Source: Mycolicibacterium alvei (GTDB lineage: Bacteria; Actinomycetota; Actinomycetes; Mycobacteriales; Mycobacteriaceae). From it: a stretch of 64,000 nucleotides of DNA. Location of the stretch: positions 4,836,001 through 4,900,000 of the forward strand of contig NZ_AP022565.1 of the NCBI RefSeq assembly GCF_010727325.1, in the 5' to 3' direction. This document shows, piece by piece, positions 24,881 to 37,581 of this stretch; within the stretch, counting starts at the first letter, position 1, and each line of letters starts with the position of its first letter. The position numbers and the translations under genes were made by a program. The notes below the pieces were generated by a model. It was given only the letters and a program-made list of their open reading frames with translations. It was not told where the DNA came from and did not search any database.

Positions 24881-26431
24881 CTATCGCCAACTGGGCAGCC
24901 AGATCTCCAGATTCCAGGTCGACTGTGAGATCGGAATACCCGTCAGAACCGGGTACAGCCACGCGAAGTTCGCGATCACGAGCGCCACGTAGAAGCAGAC
25001 CACCAGCAGCCCCAACGTTTTACGCTCGGGGTTCTGCCTTGGCTGATACAGGATGTCGCCGAGGATCAGCGCGATCGCCAAGATCAGGAACGGTGCCATC
25101 ACAGTGGCGTAGAAGAAGTACATCTGCCGGTCGATATCGAAGAACCAGGGCAGGAAACCGGCGGAGTAGCCGACCAGGACCACGCCGTAGCGCCAGTCGC
25201 GCCGCACCACGGCCCGCCACAGCGCCCACCCGAGCACCGGCACCGCGATGAACCACATCGCCGGAGTGCCCACCAGCATCACGGCTTTCACACACGACTG
25301 CGTGCCGCAGCCGGCCACATCCTGGTTGTCGATCGCATAGAGCACGGGCCGCAACGACATCGGCCAGGTCCAGGGTTTGGATTCCCACGGGTGATGGTTG
25401 CCGTCGGCGTTGGTCAGCCCGGAGTGGAAATGGTAGGCGGCATAGGTGTAATGCCACAGCGAGCGCAGCGCATCGGGTAGCGGGATGATGCCGTTCTCAC
25501 CGATGGACTGGCCGGCCTCGTACCGGTTGATGCCCGTCTCCGAGGCGAACCACGGTCCGTACGACGCCAGGTACACCGCGATCGGGATCAGCCCGAACAC
25601 GTAGGCGGCCGGCCCCACATCGCGGCGCAGCATGCCCCGCCACGGCGCCTGCACGTGGTATTGCTTGCGCGCCACCGCGTCGAGCACGAGCGTCATCACG
25701 CCGAAGAACGCCACGAAGTACAGCCCCGACCACTTCGTCGCGCAGGCCAGGCCGAGTAGTACCCCCGCACCGAACCGCCACCACCGCACGCCCAGCCGAG
25801 GGCCCCACGGTGTCTCGGCGATCCGGCCCTCCATGAACGCGTTGTACATGCGCTCGCGGACGTCGTCGCGGTCCACCATCAGGCACGCGAACGCGGCCAC
25901 CACGAACACCACCAGGAACACGTCCAGCAGCGCCGTGCGGGCCGAGACAAAGCTGACCCCGTCGGCGATCAGCAGCAGTCCGGCGATCCCGCCGACGAGG
26001 GTGGAGCGGCTGATCCGGCGCGCGATCCGCACCACCAGCAGCACGATCAGAACACCGCACACGGCCCCGGAGAACCGCCAGCCCAGCCCGTTGTAGCCGA
26101 ACAGTGCCTCGCCGATCGAGATCAGTTGCTTGCCCACGGGCGGGTGCACCACGAGCCCGTAGCCCGGGTTGTCCTCAACGCCGTGGTTGTGGAGCATCTG
26201 CCAGGCCTGCGGCGCGTAGTGCTTCTCGTCGAACACCGGGGTGCCGGCATCGGTCGGCGAGCCCAGATTCAGGAACCGGCTTATCGCGGCCATCCCGGTG
26301 ATGACGGCCGTCATCAACCAGCCCTGCAGCCGGTCGGTCGGACCGAAATCCGCGGCCGGGATCAGCGGCGCGGGGCTGATCAGCGGGACCGGGCGACCAG
26401 CCGTCGGCGTAGCGGTGGCGGTGGCGGTCAC
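24881..26431 (-). CDS. pmt: Protein O-mannosyltransferase
   Basis: A 516-residue polytopic membrane glycosyltransferase (PMT/GT39 family) that transfers mannose from polyprenyl-phosphate-mannose to Ser/Thr of secreted proteins. The catalytic acidic pair is in the first outside loop, PVFDEKHYAPQAW. Typical family segments VVHPPVGKQLISIGE, ASYGPWFASETG and MSLRPVLYAID are visible. About ten hydrophobic segments are spread over the length. It corresponds to Rv1002c. It is transcribed toward the repeats and arcA and is divergent from rsmI. Confidence 0.95.
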   Translation of the reverse strand: MTATATATPTAGRPVPLISPAPLIPAADFGPTDRLQGWLMTAVITGMAAISRFLNLGSPTDAGTPVFDEKHYAPQAWQMLHNHGVEDNPGYGLVVHPPVGKQLISIGEALFGYNGLGWRFSGAVCGVLIVLLVVRIARRISRSTLVGGIAGLLLIADGVSFVSARTALLDVFLVVFVVAAFACLMVDRDDVRERMYNAFMEGRIAETPWGPRLGVRWWRFGAGVLLGLACATKWSGLYFVAFFGVMTLVLDAVARKQYHVQAPWRGMLRRDVGPAAYVFGLIPIAVYLASYGPWFASETGINRYEAGQSIGENGIIPLPDALRSLWHYTYAAYHFHSGLTNADGNHHPWESKPWTWPMSLRPVLYAIDNQDVAGCGTQSCVKAVMLVGTPAMWFIAVPVLGWALWRAVVRRDWRYGVVLVGYSAGFLPWFFDIDRQMYFFYATVMAPFLILAIALILGDILYQPRQNPERKTLGLLVVCFYVALVIANFAWLYPVLTGIPISQSTWNLEIWLPSWR

Positions 26432-26455
26432 GCAAGCGATCGTAGGCTGTCGGTC

Positions 26456-27292
26456 GTGACACCCGGCAAACTACTGATCGGCGCCACGCCACTGGGCCAG
26501 CCCTCGGATGCCTCTGCGCGTCTCATCGAGGCGTTGGCGACGGCCGACATCGTGGCGGCCGAAGACACCAGGCGTGTGCGTGCGCTGGCCCAATCGCTGG
26601 GCGTGCAACCGTCCGGCCGGATCCTGAGCTTCTTCGACCAGAACGAGGCCAGCCGCGTGCTCGGTCTGGTCTCCGAGATCGAGGCGGGGGCGACGGTACT
26701 CGTGGTCAGCGACGCCGGCATGCCGCTGATCAACGACCCCGGCTACCGCCTGGTCGCGGCCTGCGCCCAGGCGGATCTGCCGGTGTCCTGCCTGCCCGGC
26801 CCGAGCGCGGTGACGACGGCGCTCGCGGTGTCCGGACTGGCCTCGGATCGGTTCTGCTTCGAGGGCTTCGCGCCGCGCAAACACGTGGCGCGGCTGGCCT
26901 GGCTGCAGACGCTGGCCGCCGAACCGCGCACCACCGTGTTCTTCGAATCCCCGCGACGACTGGACGAGACCCTGCGTGACGCGGTCGAGGTCCTGGGACC
27001 ACAGCGGCGTGCGGTGGTGTGCCGTGAGCTGACCAAGACACATGAGGAGATCCGCCGCGGCAGCCTGGCCGAACTGGCGGAATGGGCCGCCGAAGGCGTG
27101 CTGGGGGAGATCACCGTGGTGCTGGCCGGAGGCACCCCGACCGTCGAACTGCCCGACCTGGTGGCCGAGGTCGAGGAGCTCGTGGCCGACGGCGCCCGCG
27201 TCAAGGATGCCTGCGCCCAGGTGATCGCCGCGAACCCGGGGTCACCGTCCCGACGGGAGCTTTACGACGCGGTGCTGCGCGCCCGGGACTGA
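26456..27292 (+). CDS. rsmI: 16S rRNA (cytidine-1402 2'-O) methyltransferase
   Basis: A 278-residue SAM-dependent tetrapyrrole-methylase-fold enzyme that methylates C1402 in the ribosomal P site. It starts at GTG 26456 (VTPGKLLIGATPLGQPSD). Markers are AEDTRRVRAL, VSDAGMPLINDPGYRLV and LPGPSAVTTALAVSGL, all classic RsmI motifs. The C-terminus is the RsmI helical domain. It overlaps the convergent pabB gene by 31 bp. It corresponds to Rv1003. Confidence 0.95.
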   Translation: MTPGKLLIGATPLGQPSDASARLIEALATADIVAAEDTRRVRALAQSLGVQPSGRILSFFDQNEASRVLGLVSEIEAGATVLVVSDAGMPLINDPGYRLVAACAQADLPVSCLPGPSAVTTALAVSGLASDRFCFEGFAPRKHVARLAWLQTLAAEPRTTVFFESPRRLDETLRDAVEVLGPQRRAVVCRELTKTHEEIRRGSLAELAEWAAEGVLGEITVVLAGGTPTVELPDLVAEVEELVADGARVKDACAQVIAANPGSPSRRELYDAVLRARD

Positions 27293-28512
27293 CGGTGTTC
27301 GGACCGGGCCACAATGCTCGATGCCTTGTGCAGGCATTCATCCCATTCCGCGTCGACGTCGGAATCGGCGGTGATACCGCCACCCACGCCGAGGACTGCC
27401 GCCCCGCCGGCGTCGAATTCGACGGTGCGGATCGCCACGTTCAGCTCGCAACCGGCCACCGGTGACGCCAATCCGACTGTGCCGCAATACACTCCGCGCC
27501 GGGTCGGCTCCCACTGCCGGAGCAGTTCGCGGGCCCTTCGCTTCGGGGTGCCGGTCACCGAGGCGGGCGGGAACGTGGCGTCCAGCAGTGCGCTCATCGG
27601 CACCTGCGCGGGCACCTCACCGGTGACGGTCGACACCAGGTGCCATACCCCGGGAGCCGGATGTACTGCGAGCAACTCGGGCACCGTCACGCTGCCCGTC
27701 GTCGCCACCCGGCCCAGGTCATTGCGGACCAGATCGACGATCATGACGTTCTCGGCGACATCCTTGACCGAGGCCAGCAGGTCCGCCGGGTCGGCCGAGG
27801 ACGGCAGCGTGCCCTTGATCGGGCTGGAGGCCACGGCCGTACCGGACCGGCGCAGGAACAACTCCGGCGACAGTGAGGCCACCGCACCCCAGTCGCCGGC
27901 CACATAGGCGGCCCGCGCCGGTGCGGTCCGGGCCACCGCCTCGCCGAAGAAGTCGATCGGCTCGCCGTCGAGGTGGCCGATGAAGCGGGTGCAGACACAG
28001 GCCTGGTACACCTCGCCGGCCGCGATGGCCTCCAGGCAGGCCAGCACGCCGCGGCGGTGATCGTCGCGGTCGGGCGCCGTCCAGGCGATGGCGCAGGCCG
28101 ACGGAGTCGTCAGCCGCAGGGCTGTGAGCCACTCGGGAAGGCTTGCACCACTGAGGCTTTCGAACCACCAGACACCCTCGGAGTCCTGGCGCAGCACGCA
28201 GTCCGACCAGCCGCCGGCGGCCTCCGGGATGCGCGGCGGGGTGCCGTCGGCCCCGGGATCGGGGTAGGAGAGATAACCGAACCACCCGCCCCCGACCGAG
28301 CCGGCCGGCCCCGAGGCATCGTGTGCCACCTCGAACGCGGCGGCCGGCACGACGGGGGTAGCCGCCACCGACGGTGCGATCACCGCCCGTGAGGAGAACC
28401 AGTCACCGATCAGCGCGGCCGGCGGGGCCAGGCCCGCGGCCCGGCCTGCCTCGGCGACGCCACACAGCACCGCCGAGGCGTCGCCCAGCGCGCCGAGTCG
28501 CTCGATCCGCAT
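27262..28512 (-). CDS. pabB: Aminodeoxychorismate synthase component I
   Basis: A 416-residue chorismate-utilising enzyme that makes 4-amino-4-deoxychorismate for folate. Motifs of the family are EVYQACVCTRFI, SPELFLRR, ASSPIKGTLP (with the chorismate-binding Lys), VMIVDLVRNDLGRV, and the late FPPASVTGTPKRRA. The C-terminus GVGGGITADSDVDAEWDE is also standard. An amidotransferase component is not adjacent. The gene is convergent with rsmI (31-bp overlap) and corresponds to Rv1005c. Confidence 0.93.
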   Translation of the reverse strand: MRIERLGALGDASAVLCGVAEAGRAAGLAPPAALIGDWFSSRAVIAPSVAATPVVPAAAFEVAHDASGPAGSVGGGWFGYLSYPDPGADGTPPRIPEAAGGWSDCVLRQDSEGVWWFESLSGASLPEWLTALRLTTPSACAIAWTAPDRDDHRRGVLACLEAIAAGEVYQACVCTRFIGHLDGEPIDFFGEAVARTAPARAAYVAGDWGAVASLSPELFLRRSGTAVASSPIKGTLPSSADPADLLASVKDVAENVMIVDLVRNDLGRVATTGSVTVPELLAVHPAPGVWHLVSTVTGEVPAQVPMSALLDATFPPASVTGTPKRRARELLRQWEPTRRGVYCGTVGLASPVAGCELNVAIRTVEFDAGGAAVLGVGGGITADSDVDAEWDECLHKASSIVARSEHRQSRARSTAS

Positions 28513-28532
28513 GCCATCAGCGTGGCAGAACC

Positions 28533-29441
28533 TCAGCGGCTGATCACCCGCGGGATGTCGATACCGGTCAGCTTGTCCGGATTGCGCATCGCGTAGAAGT
28601 GGGTGATCCTGCCGTCGGCGACTTCGACCGTGATCACGCCCTCGAAGCTGTCTTCGAGGTACAGCTTGAACGCGGGGGCGTTGTTGTATGTCGTCGGCTC
28701 GAAGCGGCCGCCCTGCTCGGTGAACCGCATGAGACCGATCACCAGCTTGGCCACCGACTGGGCCCCGATCACCGGTCTCCGCGCGGCGCTGCGCTTACCG
28801 TCGCTGTCGGCCGTCCACACCACGTCCGGCGCGAGCAACTCCAACAGCACGTTCATGTCGCCGGTGGTGGTGGCGGCGAAGAACCGCTCGGTGATCTCTG
28901 TCGAGACCTGTGGGTCGACCGGGTCGAACCGCTTGCGTCGCGATTGCACATGGTTGCGGGCCCGGTGTGCCATCTGACGCACCGAGGCACTGGATTTGCC
29001 GATCGCCGAAGCGATTTCGTCATGACTGAATCCGAACACCTCGCGCAGCACGAACACCGCACGCTCATCCGGGGTCAGTGTCTCGAGCACCACCAGCATG
29101 GCCATCGAAACCGACTCGGCCAGCACCACATCGGCTGCTGCGTCACGCTCGTCCAGCAGTAACGGCTCGGGCAGCCAGGGGCCCACGTAGTCCTCGCGGC
29201 GCCGCGAGGAGGCGCGCAGGGCATTGAGGGCCTGGCGGGTGACGAGCTGGGCCAGGTATGCCTTGGTGTCGCGGACCGTGTCCAGATCGACCTCGGCCCA
29301 GCGCAGGTAACTCTCCTGCAGGACATCATCGGATTCTGTTGCCGTACCGAGGATCTCGTAGGCGATGGTGAACAACAACGGTCGTAGCAGGGTGAACCGT
29401 TCGGCGTGTTCGTTCGAGTTGCCTGCGCCGGGGGTGTTCAT
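28533..29441 (-). CDS. ECF41-group sigma factor (SigJ-like) with SnoaL-like C-domain
   Basis: A 302-residue extracytoplasmic-function sigma factor. Region 2 (FTLLRPLLFTIAYEILGTAT then DVLQESYLRW) and region 4 (LTPDERAVFVLREVFGFSHD, ASVRQMAHRAR) are followed by a ~100-residue SnoaL/NTF2-like domain that replaces an anti-sigma factor. ECF41 hallmarks are the linker WLPEP (VGPWLPEPLLL) and the C-terminal NPDKL (MRNPDKLTG). In this group the C-terminal domain gates promoter binding. It is coupled by ATGA to the upstream oxidoreductase, its likely target. Confidence 0.93.
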   Translation of the reverse strand: MNTPGAGNSNEHAERFTLLRPLLFTIAYEILGTATESDDVLQESYLRWAEVDLDTVRDTKAYLAQLVTRQALNALRASSRRREDYVGPWLPEPLLLDERDAAADVVLAESVSMAMLVVLETLTPDERAVFVLREVFGFSHDEIASAIGKSSASVRQMAHRARNHVQSRRKRFDPVDPQVSTEITERFFAATTTGDMNVLLELLAPDVVWTADSDGKRSAARRPVIGAQSVAKLVIGLMRFTEQGGRFEPTTYNNAPAFKLYLEDSFEGVITVEVADGRITHFYAMRNPDKLTGIDIPRVISR

Positions 29442-30622
29442 CGGACCAGTGTCTCGCTCTGCGCCTCGGCCAGCTGGCGCGCTCGGTTGCCACCCTTGAA
29501 CCAGAAGTACGAGCCTGGCTTCACGCCCTCCTTGCCCAGGAACGTCAGCGTCGCCCGGCAGACCTGTTCCTTCAAGTACGCGCCGGTCCGCCCACCGATG
29601 AAGACCCGGCGCGGGCTGTCGTCGGAGTGGCACAGCTGCACCGTCCCGGCCTTGCGGCCGACGCTTACGCACTGCCCGGCGAACGCCTGATTGATGGGCT
29701 GTGCCGGGGCGCCCGCGATCCGGGCCAGCACGGTGTTGGCCGCCTGGACGCCCAACGGGCCTGCCGACTGGCAGCTCATTCGCAGGGGAACTCCCGACGG
29801 TGAGGCCGCATCGCCGGCGGCCACGATGCGCGCGTCGTCGATGCTGGTCAGGGTTTCGTCGGTGAGCAACCGGCCCAGCTCATCGGTACGCAGTCCGCTC
29901 GCGGCAGCCAGGCCGGGGACCCCGAAGCCGGTGGTCCACACCGTCACCGTGCTGGGCAGCCGGTTGCCGTCGGCCAGCGTGATGGCATCCGCTTCGACGC
30001 CGGACACCAGGATCTCGGGTCCGTCGATGATCGAGACACCGAGCTCGGTCAGCGCCTTGACGATCGAGCGACGGGCGCCTGTACCCACCGAGGCACCGAC
30101 CACATCGGTGACGAGCGTGACCTGGCGGCCCGCCTCGGCGAGCTCACCGGCTGCCTCGATGCCGGTCAGCCCACCTCCGACCACGACCACCGGTGCCGAC
30201 ATCGGCACATCCTGCAGTCGGGTGCGCAGGCGCCGAGCCTGTTCCAGTTCCGAAAGCGGATAAGCGAACTCCGCGGCTCCGGGCACCGAGGCCGGCACTC
30301 CGCCGGTGCTGCCGACGGCGTAGACCAGATAGTCGTAATCGAGCACCTCGCCGGACGTCAGCTGTACCTGCCGGATGTCGGCGTCGATGCGCTCGGCGCC
30401 GTCGACCAGCAGCCGCACCCCGGCGCCCAACAACGTGTCGTAGGCCGCTGTGGCGTCGTGATTGCCGGCGACCAGTTGATGCAGGCGGATCCGCTCGACG
30501 AACTCGGGCCGCGGATTGACCAGCGTGACAGCCACCCCCGGTGTGCCCTGCAGCCGGTTGGCCGCCAGTACCCCGGCGTAACCGCCGCCGATCACGACGA
30601 CGTGTGTGTTCTGCGCGTTCAT
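29438..30622 (-). CDS. FAD-dependent NADH dehydrogenase-like oxidoreductase
   Basis: A 394-residue type-II NADH dehydrogenase/FAD-dependent pyridine-nucleotide oxidoreductase. It has two dinucleotide-binding motifs: VVVIGGGYAGVLAANRL (residues ~8-24) for FAD and VVVVGGGLTGIEAAGELAEA (~145) for NAD(P). The late FAD motif IVAAGDAASP is also present. No C-terminal membrane anchor is obvious. ECF41 sigma factors are typically next to such oxidoreductases (the carboxymuconolactone decarboxylase/oxidoreductase/epimerase set), and the promoter upstream fits ECF41. Confidence 0.9.
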   Translation of the reverse strand: MNAQNTHVVVIGGGYAGVLAANRLQGTPGVAVTLVNPRPEFVERIRLHQLVAGNHDATAAYDTLLGAGVRLLVDGAERIDADIRQVQLTSGEVLDYDYLVYAVGSTGGVPASVPGAAEFAYPLSELEQARRLRTRLQDVPMSAPVVVVGGGLTGIEAAGELAEAGRQVTLVTDVVGASVGTGARRSIVKALTELGVSIIDGPEILVSGVEADAITLADGNRLPSTVTVWTTGFGVPGLAAASGLRTDELGRLLTDETLTSIDDARIVAAGDAASPSGVPLRMSCQSAGPLGVQAANTVLARIAGAPAQPINQAFAGQCVSVGRKAGTVQLCHSDDSPRRVFIGGRTGAYLKEQVCRATLTFLGKEGVKPGSYFWFKGGNRARQLAEAQSETLVR

Positions 30623-30654
30623 GGTGTTTCCTCTCGAAAGGCTTGTGCCCTCAA

Positions 30655-30681
30655 GACACCGCGCGGGCTGCCGTTGTGACA
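30655..30681 (-). promoter_or_regulatory. Predicted ECF41 promoter of oxidoreductase-sigma operon
   Basis: On the minus strand TGTCACA (30681-30675) is followed by exactly 16 bases and TGTC (30658-30655). The reported ECF41 consensus is TGTCACA in the -35 and CGTC in the -10. The oxidoreductase ATG is at 30622, leaving a leader of about 25 nt with a GAGAGGAAA ribosome site. Confidence 0.75.
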
Positions 30682-30708
30682 GCCACCCCGGGAGTGTGGT
30701 CTAGATCA

Positions 30709-33607
<2,899 letters not shown>

Positions 33608-33626
33608 TTGGACTCCACCTTATTGT

Positions 33627-34487
33627 GTGGCGGTGGGGTCCAAACGCTCAGCCAGGGAAAAGCCGCCGGTTCCGGAGCCGTTGGCTCCGCTGGTCGACGC
33701 GCACACACACCTCGATGCCTGCGGCGCGCAGACTGCTGAAGACGTGCGCGCGATCATGGATCGCGCCGCCGCCGTCGGGGTGGGCCAGGCGGTCACCATC
33801 GCCGACGATCTGGCCTCGGCACGCTGGGTGACCACGGCCGTCGAGGCCGATGAACGGGTGTTCGGGGCGGTCGCGTTGCATCCCACCCGGGCCAATGTGC
33901 TCACCGACGCGGCCAGGGCCGAGTTGGAGCGGTTGGCCGCCCATCCCCGTGTGGTGGCGGTCGGGGAGACCGGGATGGACCTGTACTGGCCGGGCCGGTT
34001 GGACGGCTGTGCGACGCCGGCCGAGCAGCGCGAGGGATTCGCCTGGCACATCGACCTGGCCAAGCGCATGGGGAAGCCGTTGATGATCCACAACCGGGAT
34101 GCCGATGCCGAGGTGCTCGACGTGCTGCGCGCCGAAGGGGCGCCCGAGAAAGTGATCTTCCACTGTTTTTCGTCGGGACCGGAGATGGCTCACACCTGCA
34201 TCGAGGCGGGCTGGGTGTTGAGCCTTTCCGGCACGGTCAGCTTCCGTAACGCCGCTGAGCTGCGGGAAGCCGCTCGACTGATCCCGCCGGGCCAGCTGTT
34301 GGTCGAGACCGACGCGCCGTTTCTGACCCCGCATCCGTTTCGCGGCGCACCGAACGAGCCGTACTGCCTGCCATACACTGTGCGGGCACTCGCAGAGTTG
34401 CTGGAGCGGCCCGCCGAAGAGGTCGCGTCCGAGACCGCAGCCACTGCGGCGCGGGTGTACGGACTTAACGGGAGTGGCCCGGCCTAG
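33627..34487 (+). CDS. tatD: TatD-family metal-dependent DNase
   Basis: A 286-residue TIM-barrel hydrolase of the TatD/YcfH family, a divalent-metal 3'-5' nuclease. Metal-site motifs appear in order: DAHTHLDACG, VGETGMDLYW, LMIHNRDAD, IFHCFSSG and VETDAPFLTPH. GTG 33627 is only 19 bp from the divergent metG start and has no clear ribosome site, so the true start or a leaderless mRNA should be considered; conserved sequence begins around residue 24. It corresponds to Rv1008 and precedes rpfB. Confidence 0.92.
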   Translation: MAVGSKRSAREKPPVPEPLAPLVDAHTHLDACGAQTAEDVRAIMDRAAAVGVGQAVTIADDLASARWVTTAVEADERVFGAVALHPTRANVLTDAARAELERLAAHPRVVAVGETGMDLYWPGRLDGCATPAEQREGFAWHIDLAKRMGKPLMIHNRDADAEVLDVLRAEGAPEKVIFHCFSSGPEMAHTCIEAGWVLSLSGTVSFRNAAELREAARLIPPGQLLVETDAPFLTPHPFRGAPNEPYCLPYTVRALAELLERPAEEVASETAATAARVYGLNGSGPA

Positions 34488-34547
34488 TTGCCGGAGCTAG
34501 ACCTTTTCGTTACCGTCTTGTGATCAAAGCTCAACCGCCGGCGGTGA

Positions 34548-35705
<1,158 letters not shown>

Positions 35706-35713
35706 CTATTCGA

Positions 35714-36607
35714 TTGCTCGGGCGGACCGAGATACGACGCTTGGCGAAAGAAATCGACTTTCGACCACGCAAGGCCTTTGGCCAGAACTTCGTTCATGAT
35801 GCCAACACCGTTCGACGCATCGTGTCGGCGTCCGGGATCCACCGGAACGACCATGTGCTCGAAGTCGGACCCGGTCTCGGGTCGCTGACTCTGCCCCTGT
35901 TGGACCGTGGCGCCAGGGTGACCGCAGTGGAGATCGACCCGGTGCTGGCCAAGCAGTTGCCGGCCACCATCGCCGATCATTCCCACAGCGAGATCAACCG
36001 GCTCACGGTGATCAACCAGGACATCCTGACGCTGATGCCGTCCGATCTGACCGATCAGCCGACGGCGCTGGTGGCGAACCTGCCCTACAACGTGGCGGTG
36101 CCCGCACTGCTGCACCTGCTGGCCGAGTTCCCGTCGATCCGCACGGTGATGGTCATGGTGCAGGCCGAGGTGGCCGAGCGTCTGGCGGCCGACCCCGGTG
36201 GCAAGGATTACGGCGTGCCCAGTGCCAAGGCGCGTTTCTACGGAAACGTGCGCAGGCACGGGATGGTGTCGCCGACGGTGTTCTGGCCGATCCCGCGGGT
36301 GTACTCCGGGCTGGTCCGCATCGACCGGTACGAGACATCGCCTTGGCCGACCGACGCCGAGTTCCGTGATGAGGTGTTCAAGCTCATCGACGTCGGATTC
36401 GCGCAGCGGCGCAAGACCTCTCGTAATGCGTTCGCCGACTGGGCGGGTTCGGGCAACGAGTCGGCGAAGCGGCTGCTGGCCGCCAGCATCGACCCGTCGC
36501 GCCGTGGTGAGACGCTCGGCATCGCCGACTTCGTCCGGCTGCTGCAGCGGGCCAAGGAAGCCGAGGGCGAGGGTGCGGCCGAGGTCGAGGCCGCACGGCA
36601 CGTCTGA
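35714..36607 (+). CDS. rsmA: 16S rRNA dimethyladenosine transferase (KsgA)
   Basis: A 297-residue SAM-dependent enzyme that dimethylates A1518 and A1519 of 16S rRNA. The SAM site is [16 protein letters not shown] and the catalytic motif NLPY is in [29 protein letters not shown] is the KsgA N-terminal signature. The start is TTG 35714 in this track; CTG or upstream codons in [10 protein letters not shown] are also possible because homology extends a few residues before it. It follows rpfB by 8 bp (Rv1010). A perfect inverted repeat lies 13 bp after the stop. Confidence 0.94.
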   Translation: MLGRTEIRRLAKEIDFRPRKAFGQNFVHDANTVRRIVSASGIHRNDHVLEVGPGLGSLTLPLLDRGARVTAVEIDPVLAKQLPATIADHSHSEINRLTVINQDILTLMPSDLTDQPTALVANLPYNVAVPALLHLLAEFPSIRTVMVMVQAEVAERLAADPGGKDYGVPSAKARFYGNVRRHGMVSPTVFWPIPRVYSGLVRIDRYETSPWPTDAEFRDEVFKLIDVGFAQRRKTSRNAFADWAGSGNESAKRLLAASIDPSRRGETLGIADFVRLLQRAKEAEGEGAAEVEAARHV

Positions 36608-36619
36608 GGAACGCCGAAT

Positions 36620-36666
36620 GTGAAGAAGATCGCGAGATTATCCGATAATCTCGCGATCTTCTTCAC
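36620..36666. terminator. Perfect 23-bp inverted repeat between rsmA and kinase
   Basis: GTGAAGAAGATCGCGAGATT at 36620 begins a 23-nt arm that repeats perfectly in reverse complement ending at 36666, with one base (C) between arms. It lies just after the rsmA stop and overlaps the last four bases of the convergent kinase gene, so it probably acts as a bidirectional terminator. It has no T tract. Confidence 0.85.
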
Positions 36667-37526
36667 GTTGGGGGCGTGAGCGCCTCGGTGATCAGGCTGA
36701 CGAACTCCGAACATGAGTCGTGTCGCCGTTCCGGGTCCTTCGCCATCGCCCTGGTGATGATCGAGTCTGCCGAAGGTGGAATCCAGTTGCACCGCTGCGA
36801 TATTCGTGGCGGTTGACTGTACAGCTGATGATCGATCAGGGCTGTTGCGGTATCCGCGGAGAACGGCGGCGATCCGGTCAGCAACTCGACCGTCGTGCAG
36901 GCGAGTGCGTACTGGTCCGTTGCCCTCAACGGGGTCCGGCCACTGAGTAGCTCGGGTGCCGAATAGGGTAGTGACGCCTGGATATCCGGGGGCGGACGGT
37001 GCACCTGGCGGGTGATGCGGCGGGCCGGGTCGAGGCTCATCCGGGAATGGTCGTGGGCCAGCTTGGCGGCCACGTCTGCGGCCATCGAGTGTGCCACTCC
37101 GAAATCGATCAGCACTGCTCTCGAAAATGGTTGATCGACAAGGATATTGGCGGGTTTGACGTCACAGTGCACGATGCCGCATCGGTGGGTGTGATCGAGT
37201 GCCCCGGCGATCTGGGTCAGTGCGGTGAGCCGTTCGGGGATGCCGGGCAGGTTGTTCACCGTGCCGCCGCCGAGGAGTTCCATCGCCAGCCAGCCCGGAC
37301 CCGCCGCGTGCACCGCGATGACGTTCGGATGGGTGAGCTGACGGGCGAAATCGAACTCGCGTTGCAGCCGGGCCAACTGGGCGGGCTTGCGGTGCCGGTC
37401 ATCGAGAATCTTGAGCGCGACGATGGCCCCGTCGGGATCGCGTGCCTGATACACGACGGCTGAGCCGCCGTACCCCACGACCTTCGTCGCGGTGTATCCC
37501 GCTATTTCCACCTCGGGTGAGGGCAC
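36663..37526 (-). CDS. Soluble serine/threonine protein kinase (non-RD)
   Basis: A 287-residue single-domain kinase starting at GTG 37526, without membrane or sensor domain. The glycine loop is GYGGSAVVY (18-26), the ATP lysine is K39 and the alphaC Glu is likely E57. The catalytic loop is HCDVKPAN (120-127), so Cys121 replaces the usual Arg. DFG is 141-143 and the APE-type motif is SAPEL near 189-193. The activation segment of nearly 50 residues is long and basic. Loss of the RD arginine suggests regulation other than activation-loop phosphorylation. It is inserted between rsmA and ispE, which are adjacent in M. tuberculosis. Confidence 0.9.
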   Translation of the reverse strand: MPSPEVEIAGYTATKVVGYGGSAVVYQARDPDGAIVALKILDDRHRKPAQLARLQREFDFARQLTHPNVIAVHAAGPGWLAMELLGGGTVNNLPGIPERLTALTQIAGALDHTHRCGIVHCDVKPANILVDQPFSRAVLIDFGVAHSMAADVAAKLAHDHSRMSLDPARRITRQVHRPPPDIQASLPYSAPELLSGRTPLRATDQYALACTTVELLTGSPPFSADTATALIDHQLYSQPPRISQRCNWIPPSADSIITRAMAKDPERRHDSCSEFVSLITEALTPPT

Positions 37527-37581
37527 CGTCTCAGCCTAAGTTCACCGACAACCGTGGGTGGACGGCGATAGTGTCGTGGCC

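Noticed and set aside
24621..24962. Repetitive 113-residue frame with RKRRARVGG repeats
   Set aside because: An artefact of the 42-bp repeat, whose length is a multiple of three; it overlaps arcA and pmt ends and has no ribosome site.
33608..33626. T-box or other riboswitch before metG
   Set aside because: Only 19 bp separate metG from tatD, so there is no space for a structured leader.
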